A DNA stretch of 63,307 nt from Methanocorpusculaceae archaeon UBA456 (GCA_002496395.1 DAJQ01000023.1:1-63307), one strand, 5' to 3'. Shown: positions 7,755 through 16,299, numbered from the stretch's first letter. Numbers and translations are program-made. The notes: generated by a model not told the origin, from the sequence alone.

Positions 7755-9104
7755 TTACATCAGGTACTCCTTCATCACGAAGAGTACGCGTGTATCCGCG
7801 TTCAACCGCTCGGCAAACTGCTCCCGCCCGTCACGATCCTGCGGGTATGACTGCATGCGGGCAAACCGTATCTCTTCAAGCGGGAAACCTTCCGCCAGAA
7901 GCAGGTTCTTAATGTCCTCCTCATCCATTTCTGGCGGATTCTGGCCGATGTCCAAAAGCCAGAGTGTACGGTCGTCTATACTCTTTGGGTTTTCGATGAC
8001 ACTCCAGAAAAAAGCATCGCTGGCGCAGAACACCAAAAAGGCTGAGTGATTCTCAAGACGTGCCCGGTACCCGGCAAAATTCGCGGCGCTTGCGTTGAGG
8101 CAGAGCCAGGATCTTCCGGGGCTCGTCCTTATTCCTCCCGGAAGAGAGCCTTCGCCGAGGTGCTCCGCGATGGCGGCAGAGATCTCATCGTCTGAGAGAG
8201 CGGCATCGTAGGCGATGGCGACATCCCATTCCGCCGTCCGCTGCCATTCCTCCAGTTCCCTCTGCTGTGCAATCAACTCTGACTCGGATAGAGGGGTGAC
8301 AGGAGGTGGGGTTCGTGTCGATACGATTTCCCGTTGTCTGAAAAACTCCATATAGGACTCAAAATCATCCTCAGAGAGAATTTGCCGGAGATCGATATCA
8401 TGTCCTTCTGCAAACGAGATTATCTCGTGATAACGTGCATTTATATCTCGCCATACAGCAATCCTGCTCTCGATCTCATCCGGGTCGAGGGTGCGTCCGA
8501 GGTGATCGACGGCTGCACCTTCGTCTGCTGGTTCCCGCTCAACAATCATCCCGGATGCCGGATCTATCAGGAAGAGTTTCTCCGTATCGTTCACCGCCAT
8601 CGCCCATATCAGGACACCGGTGACCGGCGGGGCGTAGCATGGGAGAGCCTCCTGAATGATCCATCCAGGATATGTGCGCTCTGTTGTTGCAACTGCCAGG
8701 CGTATGGCATCATCGGGGTCAAAGGTCGGTGATGTAATCCCATACTCCATCACCGAACCGCCGAGAACCGTCCGGGCTGCGATCGTAATGCTCCCAATCA
8801 CCATGCCACCACTCTTCACCGGGTACTGGTAGACAAAAGGCCTCCCGTTGCGGTCGAAAAAGAGCAGGGACTCTCCCCCAATAGTAGCGCCCCTCCATGC
8901 CTCATCTTCGGCGAGTCCCGGATCCGCAACGATGAATTCGACGAGCGCCGCAGTCGCGTGATCGCGGGCGATCTCCTCAGCGACGAGATATGGATCTACA
9001 GGCTCTGTAATTAGTGGAGGAGGAGTCAAAAAAAGGACGGCACTTGCAAGAATAATGCATGTGACGACAGCAGCAATAACAATTATACGTTCTCTTCGGC
9101 TCAT
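7755..9104 (-). CDS. Membrane-anchored hypothetical extracytoplasmic protein (449 aa)
   Basis: I start at ATG 9104 (MSRRERII), where GGTGATG precedes and the ATGA overlap couples it to the small ORF ending at 9101. A single N-terminal hydrophobic helix (about 7-26) anchors a large outside domain. The first part (about 40-190) resembles PepSY/FTP-like secreted domains in its pattern (GRPFVYQYPVKSGGMVIGSI, then YGITSPTFDPDDAI, then LFLIDPASGMIVEREP), but I cannot assign it firmly. A central charged helical section follows. The C-terminal part contains a short Cys-containing stretch (SWLCLNASAANF). No catalytic motif is apparent. Confidence 0.7.
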   Translation of the reverse strand: MSRRERIIVIAAVVTCIILASAVLFLTPPPLITEPVDPYLVAEEIARDHATAALVEFIVADPGLAEDEAWRGATIGGESLLFFDRNGRPFVYQYPVKSGGMVIGSITIAARTVLGGSVMEYGITSPTFDPDDAIRLAVATTERTYPGWIIQEALPCYAPPVTGVLIWAMAVNDTEKLFLIDPASGMIVEREPADEGAAVDHLGRTLDPDEIESRIAVWRDINARYHEIISFAEGHDIDLRQILSEDDFESYMEFFRQREIVSTRTPPPVTPLSESELIAQQRELEEWQRTAEWDVAIAYDAALSDDEISAAIAEHLGEGSLPGGIRTSPGRSWLCLNASAANFAGYRARLENHSAFLVFCASDAFFWSVIENPKSIDDRTLWLLDIGQNPPEMDEEDIKNLLLAEGFPLEEIRFARMQSYPQDRDGREQFAERLNADTRVLFVMKEYLM

Positions 9105-9268
9105 GGCATCACCGTCAGTAACCAACCATAATATGCGTTCATAAACCCATATGGTGCTATTTCAGACTCCACTAAGGGATGATATTCCGACTCATTATTA
9201 ACATTTACTGCTGGCACAACACACATGCACAACAGTAATATGGCAAAAGACACGGAGAGTGCCTGCAT
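9101..9268 (-). CDS. Small secreted peptide (55 aa) with the halocin-type leader
   Basis: From ATG 9268 the frame reads MQALSVSFAILLLCMCVV and continues to TGA at 9103-9101, giving 55 residues. The first 22 align with the MQAFSVLLAVLLVSV signal peptide of the two other leader-bearing genes. The tail (about 33 residues, starting NVNNESEYHPLVESEI) is not related to the other cargos. Its stop overlaps the ATG of the next gene as ATGA, which suggests it is really translated. The upstream ATG that corresponds to the usual start of this leader (near 9283) is out of frame because of a one-base loss, so this copy starts at the internal Met. It could be a decayed gene or a short peptide. Confidence 0.5.
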   Translation of the reverse strand: MQALSVSFAILLLCMCVVPAVNVNNESEYHPLVESEIAPYGFMNAYYGWLLTVMP

Positions 9269-9418
9269 TGCATTTTTCCATTCATATAACCATTCTCCCG
9301 GTTATGTCGCAGGCACATCATCAAGGCTCACATACTGACTTGTTGACCAGCTAATTTATTATCTCTCTCCAATTCCTCGACACATCCGGGACATCCCTTC
9401 CTCACGTAAGCTCGAGTC
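9245..9418 (-). repeat. Leader cassette, degenerate copy C
   Basis: A diverged and partly deleted third copy of the cassette at 3267-3536. The signal-peptide part (about 9215-9285) is recognisable at about three quarters identity. The distal block, CTCTCCAATTCCTCGACACATCCGGGAC and following to about 9410, is close to identical to 3524-3575 of copy A. The middle, with the conserved leader block, is absent. Confidence 0.7.
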
Positions 9419-9452
9419 AACTACCCCCTCCGTTAGGTGGGGGTAGTTGACT
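9415..9452. mobile_element. Perfect 14-bp-arm hairpin, probable IS200/IS605-type end remnant
   Basis: AGTCAACTACCCCC at 9415-9428 is followed by a ten-base loop and its exact reverse complement at 9439-9452; two extra CC/GG pairs inside leave a GTTA tetraloop. Hairpins with this CTACCCC...GGGGTAG character occur at ends of IS200/IS605-family elements. No tnpA or tnpB is present nearby, so this is either a solitary remnant, a palindrome-associated non-autonomous element, or a terminator-like structure. Confidence 0.5.
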
Positions 9453-9496
9453 GAATGCTTGGTAATATTCCTGATACTATCGTATTATGTGTGTCT

Positions 9497-9547
9497 TGTA
9501 CACATTTTTCCAACCTATTTTGTGATAGATGTACACATTTTCCTAAC
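9497..9547. repeat. Two direct copies of TGTACACATTTT with 33-bp spacing
   Basis: TGTACACATTTTTCCAAC at 9497-9514 and TGTACACATTTTCCTAAC at 9530-9547 are direct repeats one 33-bp step apart. They lie just to the right of the hairpin at 9415-9452 and about 280 bp upstream of the hydrolase gene. They could be operators or part of the mobile-element remnant. The rest of the gap up to 9823 shows nothing further that I can support. Confidence 0.5.
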
Positions 9548-9823
9548 TTAACCTATGAAGAGCCATACTTTGAAAGATCCCCGGATAGAGAACCAAATTT
9601 CCAGCCTGCCTTTTTCTCTCAACATTTCTCACATCCACTCTTCCCACATGAAATATCTGCATTACAGCCTGCTGAATACCTATGCAGGGGGATGGAGAGA
9701 TAGATCCGGGAAACTGAGAGCGAGACGGCGGTGAACAGAGCATCAACACAGGCGATCAACGGAAAATATGAGAAAGAAGGTATTTTCCCAATCAGAGAAG
9801 AAGAATAACAACGGAGAGAATCT

Positions 9824-10713
9824 ATGAAGATACAAACGATTACAGCAGCAACCCTCGTGCTTGCACTCTGTATCCTCTTCACGTGCGGATGCACCACGAC
9901 GACGGAGACAAACCAGCTGCCGCCAGTAACAGCACCCACGGCCCTCTCGTATAATGATATCCCGGTTCAGTATGCCGAGGTGAACGGCATCACGCTCGGG
10001 TATCGTGAATTCGGGGCGGAGAACACCGAACCGCTTCTCATGCTTGTAGGGTTTGGCGAGACGATGAATACCTGGAATCCCACGTTCATCGGTATTCTTG
10101 CAGAAGACTTCCATGTGTATACCTATGACCACCGTGGCATGGGGGAGAGCACCGATGTCGACGCCCAGTAACCATTGCACAGCTTGGAGACGATGCAGCA
10201 GGGCTGATGACCGCACTCGGGTACGACAGCATGAATATCTACGGCGTCTCGATGGGATCGACCGTTTCACAGCAGCTCCTGATCGATCCCCCTGAGAAGG
10301 TGAGAAAGGCCATCCTCTCCTCCGCCACGTACAACGCTTCCATTCCGGAGACCAGTCTGCTGCACCAGTTACTCGAAACGACTGCGGCAGATCCGAATAA
10401 GCCTGACGGCACCCGAAAGGAGGCCATGGCAAACCTCGCATGGGAGGGCAGTTATGACAGCCTCCCGGGGATTACAAATCACGTCATGCTCATCACCGGA
10501 ACCGCTGATATCCTGACTCCGCCATCAGTCGCGATCGAGATGGCAGGCCAGATTGATGGATCATGGCTCATCCGTTTCAAAGATATCCCCCACGGAGGAT
10601 CAAGGTATGCTCCCATCGAATACGGGACTATCACGACGACATTCCTGAAGCTGGACGAATCTCCTGAATATTCTATTCGGGACATTCTCAACTCCACCAA
10701 AATCGCAGAATAG
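9824..10713 (+). pseudogene. Alpha/beta-hydrolase lipoprotein gene split by a frameshift
   Basis: The first part (9824-10171) has a lipoprotein signal (LCILFTCGC), then LMLVGFGETMNTWNP (oxyanion-hole region) and YDHRGMGEST. It stops early after VDAQ. One frame over the sequence continues as PVTIAQLGDDAAGLMTALGY, then the nucleophile elbow GVSMGS, an acidic-residue region TGTADILTPP and a His region DIPHGG, ending at 10713. Adding one C to the CCC run near 10163-10168 restores DAPVTIAQLGDD and one frame of about 297 residues. The restored protein would be a membrane-attached serine hydrolase of the common archaeal alpha/beta-hydrolase type. The section between the elbow and the acid residue is shorter than in typical relatives. 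A sequencing error in the C-run cannot be excluded. Confidence 0.7.
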
Positions 10714-10939
10714 AAATGCAAATCAGATAAGTCTTCAGAGATCGACAGAAAGAACAAACTCCACTTCGCAATACACGGAAATACTGCCGCTGAACTGATA
10801 GTGAATCGTGCAAGATTTCAGGGTTATACAGGACAGGCTGTATGAAAGCGATTTTGATCAAATGATTCAGGAAGCAGAAACAAAAGCCCAAAAGAAGAAT
10901 CCAAAAACAAGCGCAGGAGAGAAGAAGAGTCAGGAGTAA
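10714..10939 (+). pseudogene. Remnant of a RhuM-family gene
   Basis: Immediately after the hydrolase stop, one frame reads SSEIDRKNKLHFAIHGNTAA and then ELIVNRARFQGYTG up to a TGA at 10843-10845. The pattern NKLH-A-HG-TAAELI--RA is characteristic of RhuM-family virulence-associated proteins. After a one-base shift the coding sense resumes as KSDFDQMIQEAETKAQKKN and runs to TAA at 10937-10939, with the centre of the family missing. RhuM genes often occur beside Fic/Doc genes in mobile or defence contexts, and a Doc-like gene follows 0.7 kb downstream. Confidence 0.5.
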
Positions 10940-10944
10940 ACACG

Positions 10945-11484
10945 ATGATCCACCCCCACAGAAACATCATCCTGATCGGCATGCCGGGGGCCGGGAAGAG
11001 CACCGTCGGCGTCATACTTGCAAAGACGCTCGGCATGCAGTTCATTGATTGCGACATCCTGATACAGCAGCAGACCGGGAGGAAGCTTCAGGAGATCCTC
11101 GACACAGACGGCCCCGATACATTCCGGACGATCGAGGAGGAGGCGATCCTCTCCCTCGCCGGGCAGGAGGAAAAAGGTCAATCTGACGGCCATTTTTCCG
11201 CCTATGCGGTGATTGCAACCGGCGGGAGCGTCGTCTGGAGCAGGGCGGCGATGGAGCACCTGAAATCACTTGGATTGGTCGTGTACCTGGAGATCTCCTT
11301 TTCAGAGATGGAAAAAAGGATCAGAAACATCACCACACGGGGAATCGTCCTCATGCCGAACCAGACTCTCCGCGGGATGTATGACAGCCGGGTGCCACTC
11401 TATGAGCAGTATGCCGATATCACCATTGCGTGTTCAGATAAGGATCTCGAGTCCGTGGTAAGCGGGATACTTGAGAGGGTGTAA
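10945..11484 (+). CDS. aroK: Shikimate kinase, AroK-like P-loop type
   Basis: The 179-residue protein has a Walker A motif (GMPGAGKS, about 12-19), the DCD shikimate/Mg-binding motif (about 35-37), an Arg in the DTFRTIEEEA segment, a glycine-rich GGSVV motif (about 93-97) and a lid Arg near NITTRG. It would phosphorylate shikimate at O3 in aromatic amino-acid synthesis. Most archaea use an unrelated GHMP-type shikimate kinase, so this bacterial-type form is either an acquired extra copy or a kinase with a related substrate. It lies between a RhuM remnant and a Doc-like gene and not among other aro genes, which supports transfer. GGAG precedes the ATG. Confidence 0.8.
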   Translation: MIHPHRNIILIGMPGAGKSTVGVILAKTLGMQFIDCDILIQQQTGRKLQEILDTDGPDTFRTIEEEAILSLAGQEEKGQSDGHFSAYAVIATGGSVVWSRAAMEHLKSLGLVVYLEISFSEMEKRIRNITTRGIVLMPNQTLRGMYDSRVPLYEQYADITIACSDKDLESVVSGILERV

Positions 11485-11656
11485 GTGAACCGGGGGAACA
11501 ATGCTGCCCCACCACCGTATTTCACAGCCCTATGACCAGGAAAGATTATTTCATCCAACAATTTCCCAACTCAAATAGAACCATTTTTCCCGATTATCAG
11601 CACTAATATAACTATTCATTAAGAGAAGGAGAACCCTTCAGGGTACATTGGTGCAA

Positions 11657-12055
11657 ATGGAAGAGTTCACGTTTGAAGAAGTGGTTAGATATCAGATTGC
11701 CATCATTCTCGCAAGTGATAATGATGAGGATCGGGGACTTGAGGGAAAACTACTCAATCCCGGAAATCTTGACTTCGCTCTCAGCTTTTGCATACAATAT
11801 TCCAATCCATTTGACAGAGCTGCGTATATTTTACATAGCCTTGCAACAGGACATCCTTTTGTTCAGGGAAATAAACGAATTGCCTTTCTTCTCGCCGCCC
11901 TCATTCTATTACGGACAGCTGAGCGATACGTCATTATGAGTTCCGATATCGTGAACAATCGTTTTGTACGGGATGTTGCTCAGGGAATAAAAACACAGAA
12001 AGACGTAAAGGACTGGCTCATCTCTATTACAAAAAAGAGCGAGGAACTATTCTGA
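11657..12055 (+). CDS. Doc/Fic-family protein (death-on-curing-like toxin)
   Basis: I prefer ATG 11657, because an AGGGT lies about 11 nt upstream; TTG 11648 and GTG 11651 are alternatives. The 132-residue protein has the short all-helical Doc-type Fic fold. Its active-site loop reads HPFVQGNKRIAF, matching HxFx(D/E)GNKR with Gln in place of the acidic residue that binds Mg. An AYILHSLATGHPF helix precedes it, as in Doc proteins. Fic proteins transfer AMP, and Doc transfers phosphate to EF-Tu; with Gln at the metal site the chemistry here is uncertain. No typical antitoxin gene lies directly upstream. The gene ends 9 bp inside the convergent gene at 12047-12325. Confidence 0.75.
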   Translation: MEEFTFEEVVRYQIAIILASDNDEDRGLEGKLLNPGNLDFALSFCIQYSNPFDRAAYILHSLATGHPFVQGNKRIAFLLAALILLRTAERYVIMSSDIVNNRFVRDVAQGIKTQKDVKDWLISITKKSEELF

Positions 12056-12325
12056 GAGGAGCTTGAGAGTCTTTTTATGCCGTTTCATGAGCGTGTTGAA
12101 ATCCTCATCCTTTGAAGGATACTTCGGGTTGTCTTGAGAGGCAGTTTGTGATTCTTCCTCAGATTTGCAGGAATTAGATCGTTTTGGATATCCGGATACT
12201 ACCGATTCCCTGACTAAATCAGCAGATCTCTCCGGCAAGAGGGAGGCGTACAGACCATCCGGTTGATTGTGACCTTTTTTCTTATCTGTAACTTCTTTCC
12301 GCGTATACAACAGGATACCCCCCAT
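12047..12325 (-). CDS. Small charged hypothetical protein convergent with the Doc-like gene
   Basis: A TATA-like GATATAAAAG at 12351-12360 lies about 28 nt upstream of ATG 12325, which favours this start and a leaderless mRNA over a longer GTG start at 12367 that would run through the TATA box. The 92-residue product is hydrophilic, with a Ser/Lys/Glu-rich middle (SNSCKSEEESQTASQDN) and a basic C-terminal helix (DFNTLMKRHKKTLKLLSE). It has no recognised domain. It may be a partner of the Doc-like protein (antitoxins are often small and disordered), but the convergent order would be unusual. Confidence 0.5.
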   Translation of the reverse strand: MGGILLYTRKEVTDKKKGHNQPDGLYASLLPERSADLVRESVVSGYPKRSNSCKSEEESQTASQDNPKYPSKDEDFNTLMKRHKKTLKLLSE

Positions 12326-12598
12326 ATTTAGAGTAGTTTTGTACTCTGTACTTTTATATCGTCGCACTATTAATGTTCAGGTCATGGTAGCCATCAGAGA
12401 AAATACGTATTCATCGCCAAGGCCGAACCTATAGATCCATGCAGAAACAGATTTGCCTCGTCACACTATCCAAAGCCCTGGATCAAACAGGCAGATAATT
12501 ATTTCAGAGGAGACCATGAATTAAGCAGGTAGTCTCTGGCACCGGATCACCGGCTGCCGGTCGAATGGGATCTTTTCATAGGTGTTGGGGTGAAGTGA

Positions 12599-14641
12599 GT
12601 GAATGTTCAAAACCAGATTATCGTCATAATCATCCTGGCAATCGCCTCTCTGATTGTAGGACTCGGTTTTGCTACACACACGCTCATTCTCAACGATTTT
12701 GCCGATCTTGAAGATAATCACCTCGAAGATACGATGGGGAGAACCATCAGATCAATTGAGAGGGAGCAGCAGTTCCTCTCAACAAGTGTTCTGGACTGGT
12801 CTGACTGGGATGACACCTACTGGTTTGTGCAGGGGATGGATTCGGACTATGTGCAGAAGAACCTTGACGATTCTGTATTTGAATATTTTAACCTCAATGC
12901 AATGATCTTCACCGGACCGGATGGTGATGTAGTCTTTGGGCGTGGATTCGACCCGGATGAGGGTGAAGAGAGAGAGGTTCAACCGCAGCTCTATACACTC
13001 CACGACTCCCTCCTCCGATCTGGTGCCGAAGAGCTCTCCGGGATCTTTAAAACAGAAGACGGGCTGATGCTCGTTGCAGTACGACCGATCCGGATGAGCC
13101 AGGGGGAGGGGCCTGCCAGGGGCACTCTCCTCTTTGCACGTGCAATGGATGAAGGATGGATTGCGGATCTCTCGGATCTCACCGGATATCCGATCCAGAT
13201 CACCGATATTCCGGAAGCGCCTCTTCCAGCCGTTGAACCCTCTCTCGCCATTTCAAAGGAGGGAGATACCATCACCGGATCAGCTATACTATCCGATCTC
13301 TTCGGAAAGCCGGTGATGGTGCTCTCGATAACCCAGGATCGAACAATCTACCAGAAAGGGATTCGCGCCTACCAGTCGGGGGTGATGGCGATCCTGGTCT
13401 TCTCGGCCATCACTGCCATCCTCTTCTACCTGCTCATCAACCACTTCTTCCTCAGGAGAATTACCCGGCTGAACCGGGAGGTGCAGAATATCACAAGCAG
13501 TACCTCCACCACTGCATCAGTTGGAATCGACGGTGATGACGAAGTGGCAGAACTCGCAACCTCGATAAACGGTATGCTTGAGTTCATGGAGAAAGATCAG
13601 CAGGTGATCCGTGAAAGCGAAGAGAAATACCGCCTTATCGCCGAGAATACCGCAGATATCATCTATATCTGCGATATGAACCACAATCTCACCTATATCA
13701 GTCCTTCGGTTACGAAGGTGAAAGGTTTCACCATTGAGGAGGCGCTTGCGATGCCGATTGAAGAGAGGAATACTCCCACCTCCATAAAAGAGATCATGGC
13801 ACTCTTTGCTCTGGAGATGGAAAAAGAAGCCTCATGTGCTGCTGATCCGGGCAGAACTGTCACGTTCGAGAGTGAAGAGTACTGCAGGAATGGATCAACC
13901 ATACTGATTGAGAACTCTGTCCGGTTCCTGAGGAATATCGATGGCGAGCCGGTTTCGATTCTGGGTATCGGCCATGATATTACCGAGCGGAAAAGGGCAG
14001 AGGATGCACTCCAGCTCACAAACGCGAAACTCCAGCTCCTCTCCTCCATCACCCGCCATGATATCCTGAACAAGGTGATGATTGTGAAGGGATACCTCGG
14101 GCTGGCAGAGGAGTTACATGGCGAGAGCGTGCAGGCAGAGTACCTGAAAGAGGCACAAAAAGCCACTGAAGCAATCCAGAAACAGATCGAATTCACACGC
14201 GAGTACCAGCAGCTCGGGATACAAAGTCCGGCATGGAAGACCATCATCAGCCTGATCGAATCAATCGATGACAGAGAACTCCCGATCGTCTGTGATTGTG
14301 ACCGGATCTCGATCTATGCCGACCCGATGATCGAGAGGGCCTTCTTCAACCTCTATGAGAACACCCTCCGCCATGCAGAAGGGGCAACCCGTGTGCAGAT
14401 CCGGTGTGAAGAGACCGATTCCGGCCTCCTGATCACCTGGGAGGATGATGGCCCCGGCATCCCGGATAAGGAGAAGGAGGTCATCTTCGAACGCGGGTAT
14501 GGCAAGAACACCGGATTTGGGTTATTCCTTGTCCGAGAGATCCTCGATATCACCGGGATTACCATACTTGAGGATGGGGTTGCCGGGGAAGGCGCACGAT
14601 TCCGGATGCTGGTGCCGGAAGGCGGGTACCGGATCGGATAG
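12599..14641 (+). CDS. Membrane sensor histidine kinase (CHASE4-HAMP-PAS-HATPase)
   Basis: The start is GTG 12599, preceded by GGGGTGA. The 680-residue protein has a TM helix at about 6-28, a CHASE4 sensor domain outside the cell (about 40-255, with the typical WSDWDDTYWFVQG motif), a second TM (about 265-288), a HAMP linker (about 288-340), a PAS domain (about 345-465, YRLIAENTADIIYICD), and an archaeal-type phosphoacceptor helix with RHDILN (about 490). The C-terminal HATPase domain (about 560-675) has the N box NLYENTLRHAE and glycine boxes DDGPGIP and GYGKNTGFGL. It should autophosphorylate on His in response to an extracellular signal. No response regulator is encoded next to it, so it is an orphan kinase. 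Confidence 0.9.
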   Translation: MNVQNQIIVIIILAIASLIVGLGFATHTLILNDFADLEDNHLEDTMGRTIRSIEREQQFLSTSVLDWSDWDDTYWFVQGMDSDYVQKNLDDSVFEYFNLNAMIFTGPDGDVVFGRGFDPDEGEEREVQPQLYTLHDSLLRSGAEELSGIFKTEDGLMLVAVRPIRMSQGEGPARGTLLFARAMDEGWIADLSDLTGYPIQITDIPEAPLPAVEPSLAISKEGDTITGSAILSDLFGKPVMVLSITQDRTIYQKGIRAYQSGVMAILVFSAITAILFYLLINHFFLRRITRLNREVQNITSSTSTTASVGIDGDDEVAELATSINGMLEFMEKDQQVIRESEEKYRLIAENTADIIYICDMNHNLTYISPSVTKVKGFTIEEALAMPIEERNTPTSIKEIMALFALEMEKEASCAADPGRTVTFESEEYCRNGSTILIENSVRFLRNIDGEPVSILGIGHDITERKRAEDALQLTNAKLQLLSSITRHDILNKVMIVKGYLGLAEELHGESVQAEYLKEAQKATEAIQKQIEFTREYQQLGIQSPAWKTIISLIESIDDRELPIVCDCDRISIYADPMIERAFFNLYENTLRHAEGATRVQIRCEETDSGLLITWEDDGPGIPDKEKEVIFERGYGKNTGFGLFLVREILDITGITILEDGVAGEGARFRMLVPEGGYRIG

Positions 14642-14772
14642 AGAGCCGGAGATCAAGGTACTCATCGCAGGGTACCCGGCCAGTGATTCTCTATCGATCT
14701 CTATCGAGAGGATAAAAGCCACAATCCTCCCATCCCAAAGCCCTTATATATAGATACGTTACTTTTACCCCT

Positions 14773-16299
14773 ATGCGAATTGGAATCTCACTTCCCGCAA
14801 TCATCATCCTGGTGATTGCCTTGCTCGCTTTTGCAGGCTGCGTCTCCGATCAGCCGGTGTACCAGGAATCAGGCATCGGCGAGATGGAATATAACAAAGG
14901 GCTTGCCGAATATGAAGCCGGGAACTACCGGGCCGCAGAAGCAGCGTTTGAAGGATCGGCGGCCTGGTACTTTGCCAATGGATACCCGGATGCCGGAATT
15001 GCCTCGCGGAATGCGATGTTTAATGCAATCAGAACCTATGCTGAGTTTTCACTGGATGAAGCCGCTGCACGGGATATCCTCAGGGAGAAAGTACCCGGCA
15101 TCACCGATTCAGAGATAGATGCATGGCTTGCAGACGAAGCCCAGACACTGGTCTCCGACGGCGAGACCCTCTACTTCCATGATGTCGCAAAGAACTACGT
15201 CTATGCCCATCCTGAACTCCTTCAGAAACAAAAGCTGGCATTCACCTTTGCATTTATGTCCCGGTATGCACTGGCAGATGATATCCAGGCAGGCAACCTG
15301 AAGGCCGAGGAGCTCCCCTACAGGAACCCTGTCCACTATGAAGGGACGATGCGGCTGGAGATCGCAGAAGAGGATCTCCCGGCAGGAGGCACCCTGAAGA
15401 TCTGGTATCCGCACCCGATTGCAACCGATATCCAGCGTGATGTTGCTGTCACAAATATGGCATACCCGGAGTATATCGTGAATGGGCCGGATGTCAATCA
15501 CGAGATCGGGATCATCTACTACGAAATACCAGTCAATGCAATACAAGGCGATCTGGTCATCACTGCGGATATCAAATTCACCTCCTATGAGGGGATCTTT
15601 ATTGTCGACCCAGAAACAGTCGGCGAGTACGATACAAGCGATCCGGAGTATATCCTCTATACCAGATCCGAGCGGAACATCGAGGTAAATGACGCGATCA
15701 GAAACAAAGCCCATGAGATCGTCGGAAGCGAGACAAATCCCCATAAGCAGGCGCAGATGATCTACGAACATATCATCACCACCTACCCCTACAGCCATGT
15801 CCCGCATCTCTCGCTTGATACCAGGACTCCCAAAGTCGCCGAGTCGACCCATATGTTCACCACAGGTCGTGGCGACTGCGGCACCCAGAGCATGCTCTTC
15901 TCTGCATTCTGCCGCTCGCTCGGCATTCCTGCACGTGCCACCGGCGGGTACCAGATGATCCTCCAGAATGCGCCAAGCCCCCATTTCTGGGCTGAATACT
16001 ATCTCCCGGGATACGGGTGGGTGCCGGTCGATCCGACCGTTGCCGATGGAGGTGACTGGTTCGATGTCCCCGAAGAGGACAGGGCAGCCTATCAGAGATA
16101 TTATGGAACCAACATCGACCCGACCAGGCTTGTGATCCAGAAGAATGTCGATGCGAAAGTTGAACCGGATTACCCCAAAGATGCCGCGATCTTCAGGCTT
16201 GCCAGGCAGTATCCGGCGATTGTAAGCGATACATCCATGCAGGATATGGAGCTCATTGCAATGGGAAGCTTCAGAATCGATCTTGTGGAGAAGAACTAA
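14773..16299 (+). CDS. Transglutaminase-like lipoprotein
   Basis: The 508-residue protein starts with a signal and lipobox (LLAFAGC, Cys about 23). The segment at about 35-90 is TPR-like (YNKGLAEYEAGNYRAAEAAF). The core from about 325 to 430 is a transglutaminase-like domain with catalytic Cys in GRGDCGTQS, His in SPHFWAEYY and Asp in VPVDPT, and an upstream HKQAQMIYEHIITTYPY helix. Proteins of this class are cysteine proteases or amidases of cell-surface proteins, or act as binding domains. TATATATAGA lies about 25 nt upstream of the ATG. It ends 29 bp inside the convergent gene at 16271-16582. Confidence 0.85.
   Translation: MRIGISLPAIIILVIALLAFAGCVSDQPVYQESGIGEMEYNKGLAEYEAGNYRAAEAAFEGSAAWYFANGYPDAGIASRNAMFNAIRTYAEFSLDEAAARDILREKVPGITDSEIDAWLADEAQTLVSDGETLYFHDVAKNYVYAHPELLQKQKLAFTFAFMSRYALADDIQAGNLKAEELPYRNPVHYEGTMRLEIAEEDLPAGGTLKIWYPHPIATDIQRDVAVTNMAYPEYIVNGPDVNHEIGIIYYEIPVNAIQGDLVITADIKFTSYEGIFIVDPETVGEYDTSDPEYILYTRSERNIEVNDAIRNKAHEIVGSETNPHKQAQMIYEHIITTYPYSHVPHLSLDTRTPKVAESTHMFTTGRGDCGTQSMLFSAFCRSLGIPARATGGYQMILQNAPSPHFWAEYYLPGYGWVPVDPTVADGGDWFDVPEEDRAAYQRYYGTNIDPTRLVIQKNVDAKVEPDYPKDAAIFRLARQYPAIVSDTSMQDMELIAMGSFRIDLVEKN

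Noticed and set aside
9455..9703. 82-codon plus-strand frame with several Cys and His (CTHFSNLFCDRCTHF)
   Set aside because: The apparent zinc-like pattern is produced by the two direct DNA repeats at 9497-9547; the remainder is not protein-like.
12326..12367. Longer GTG start for the small charged protein
   Set aside because: The added codons run through a TATA-like box placed correctly for the ATG at 12325.
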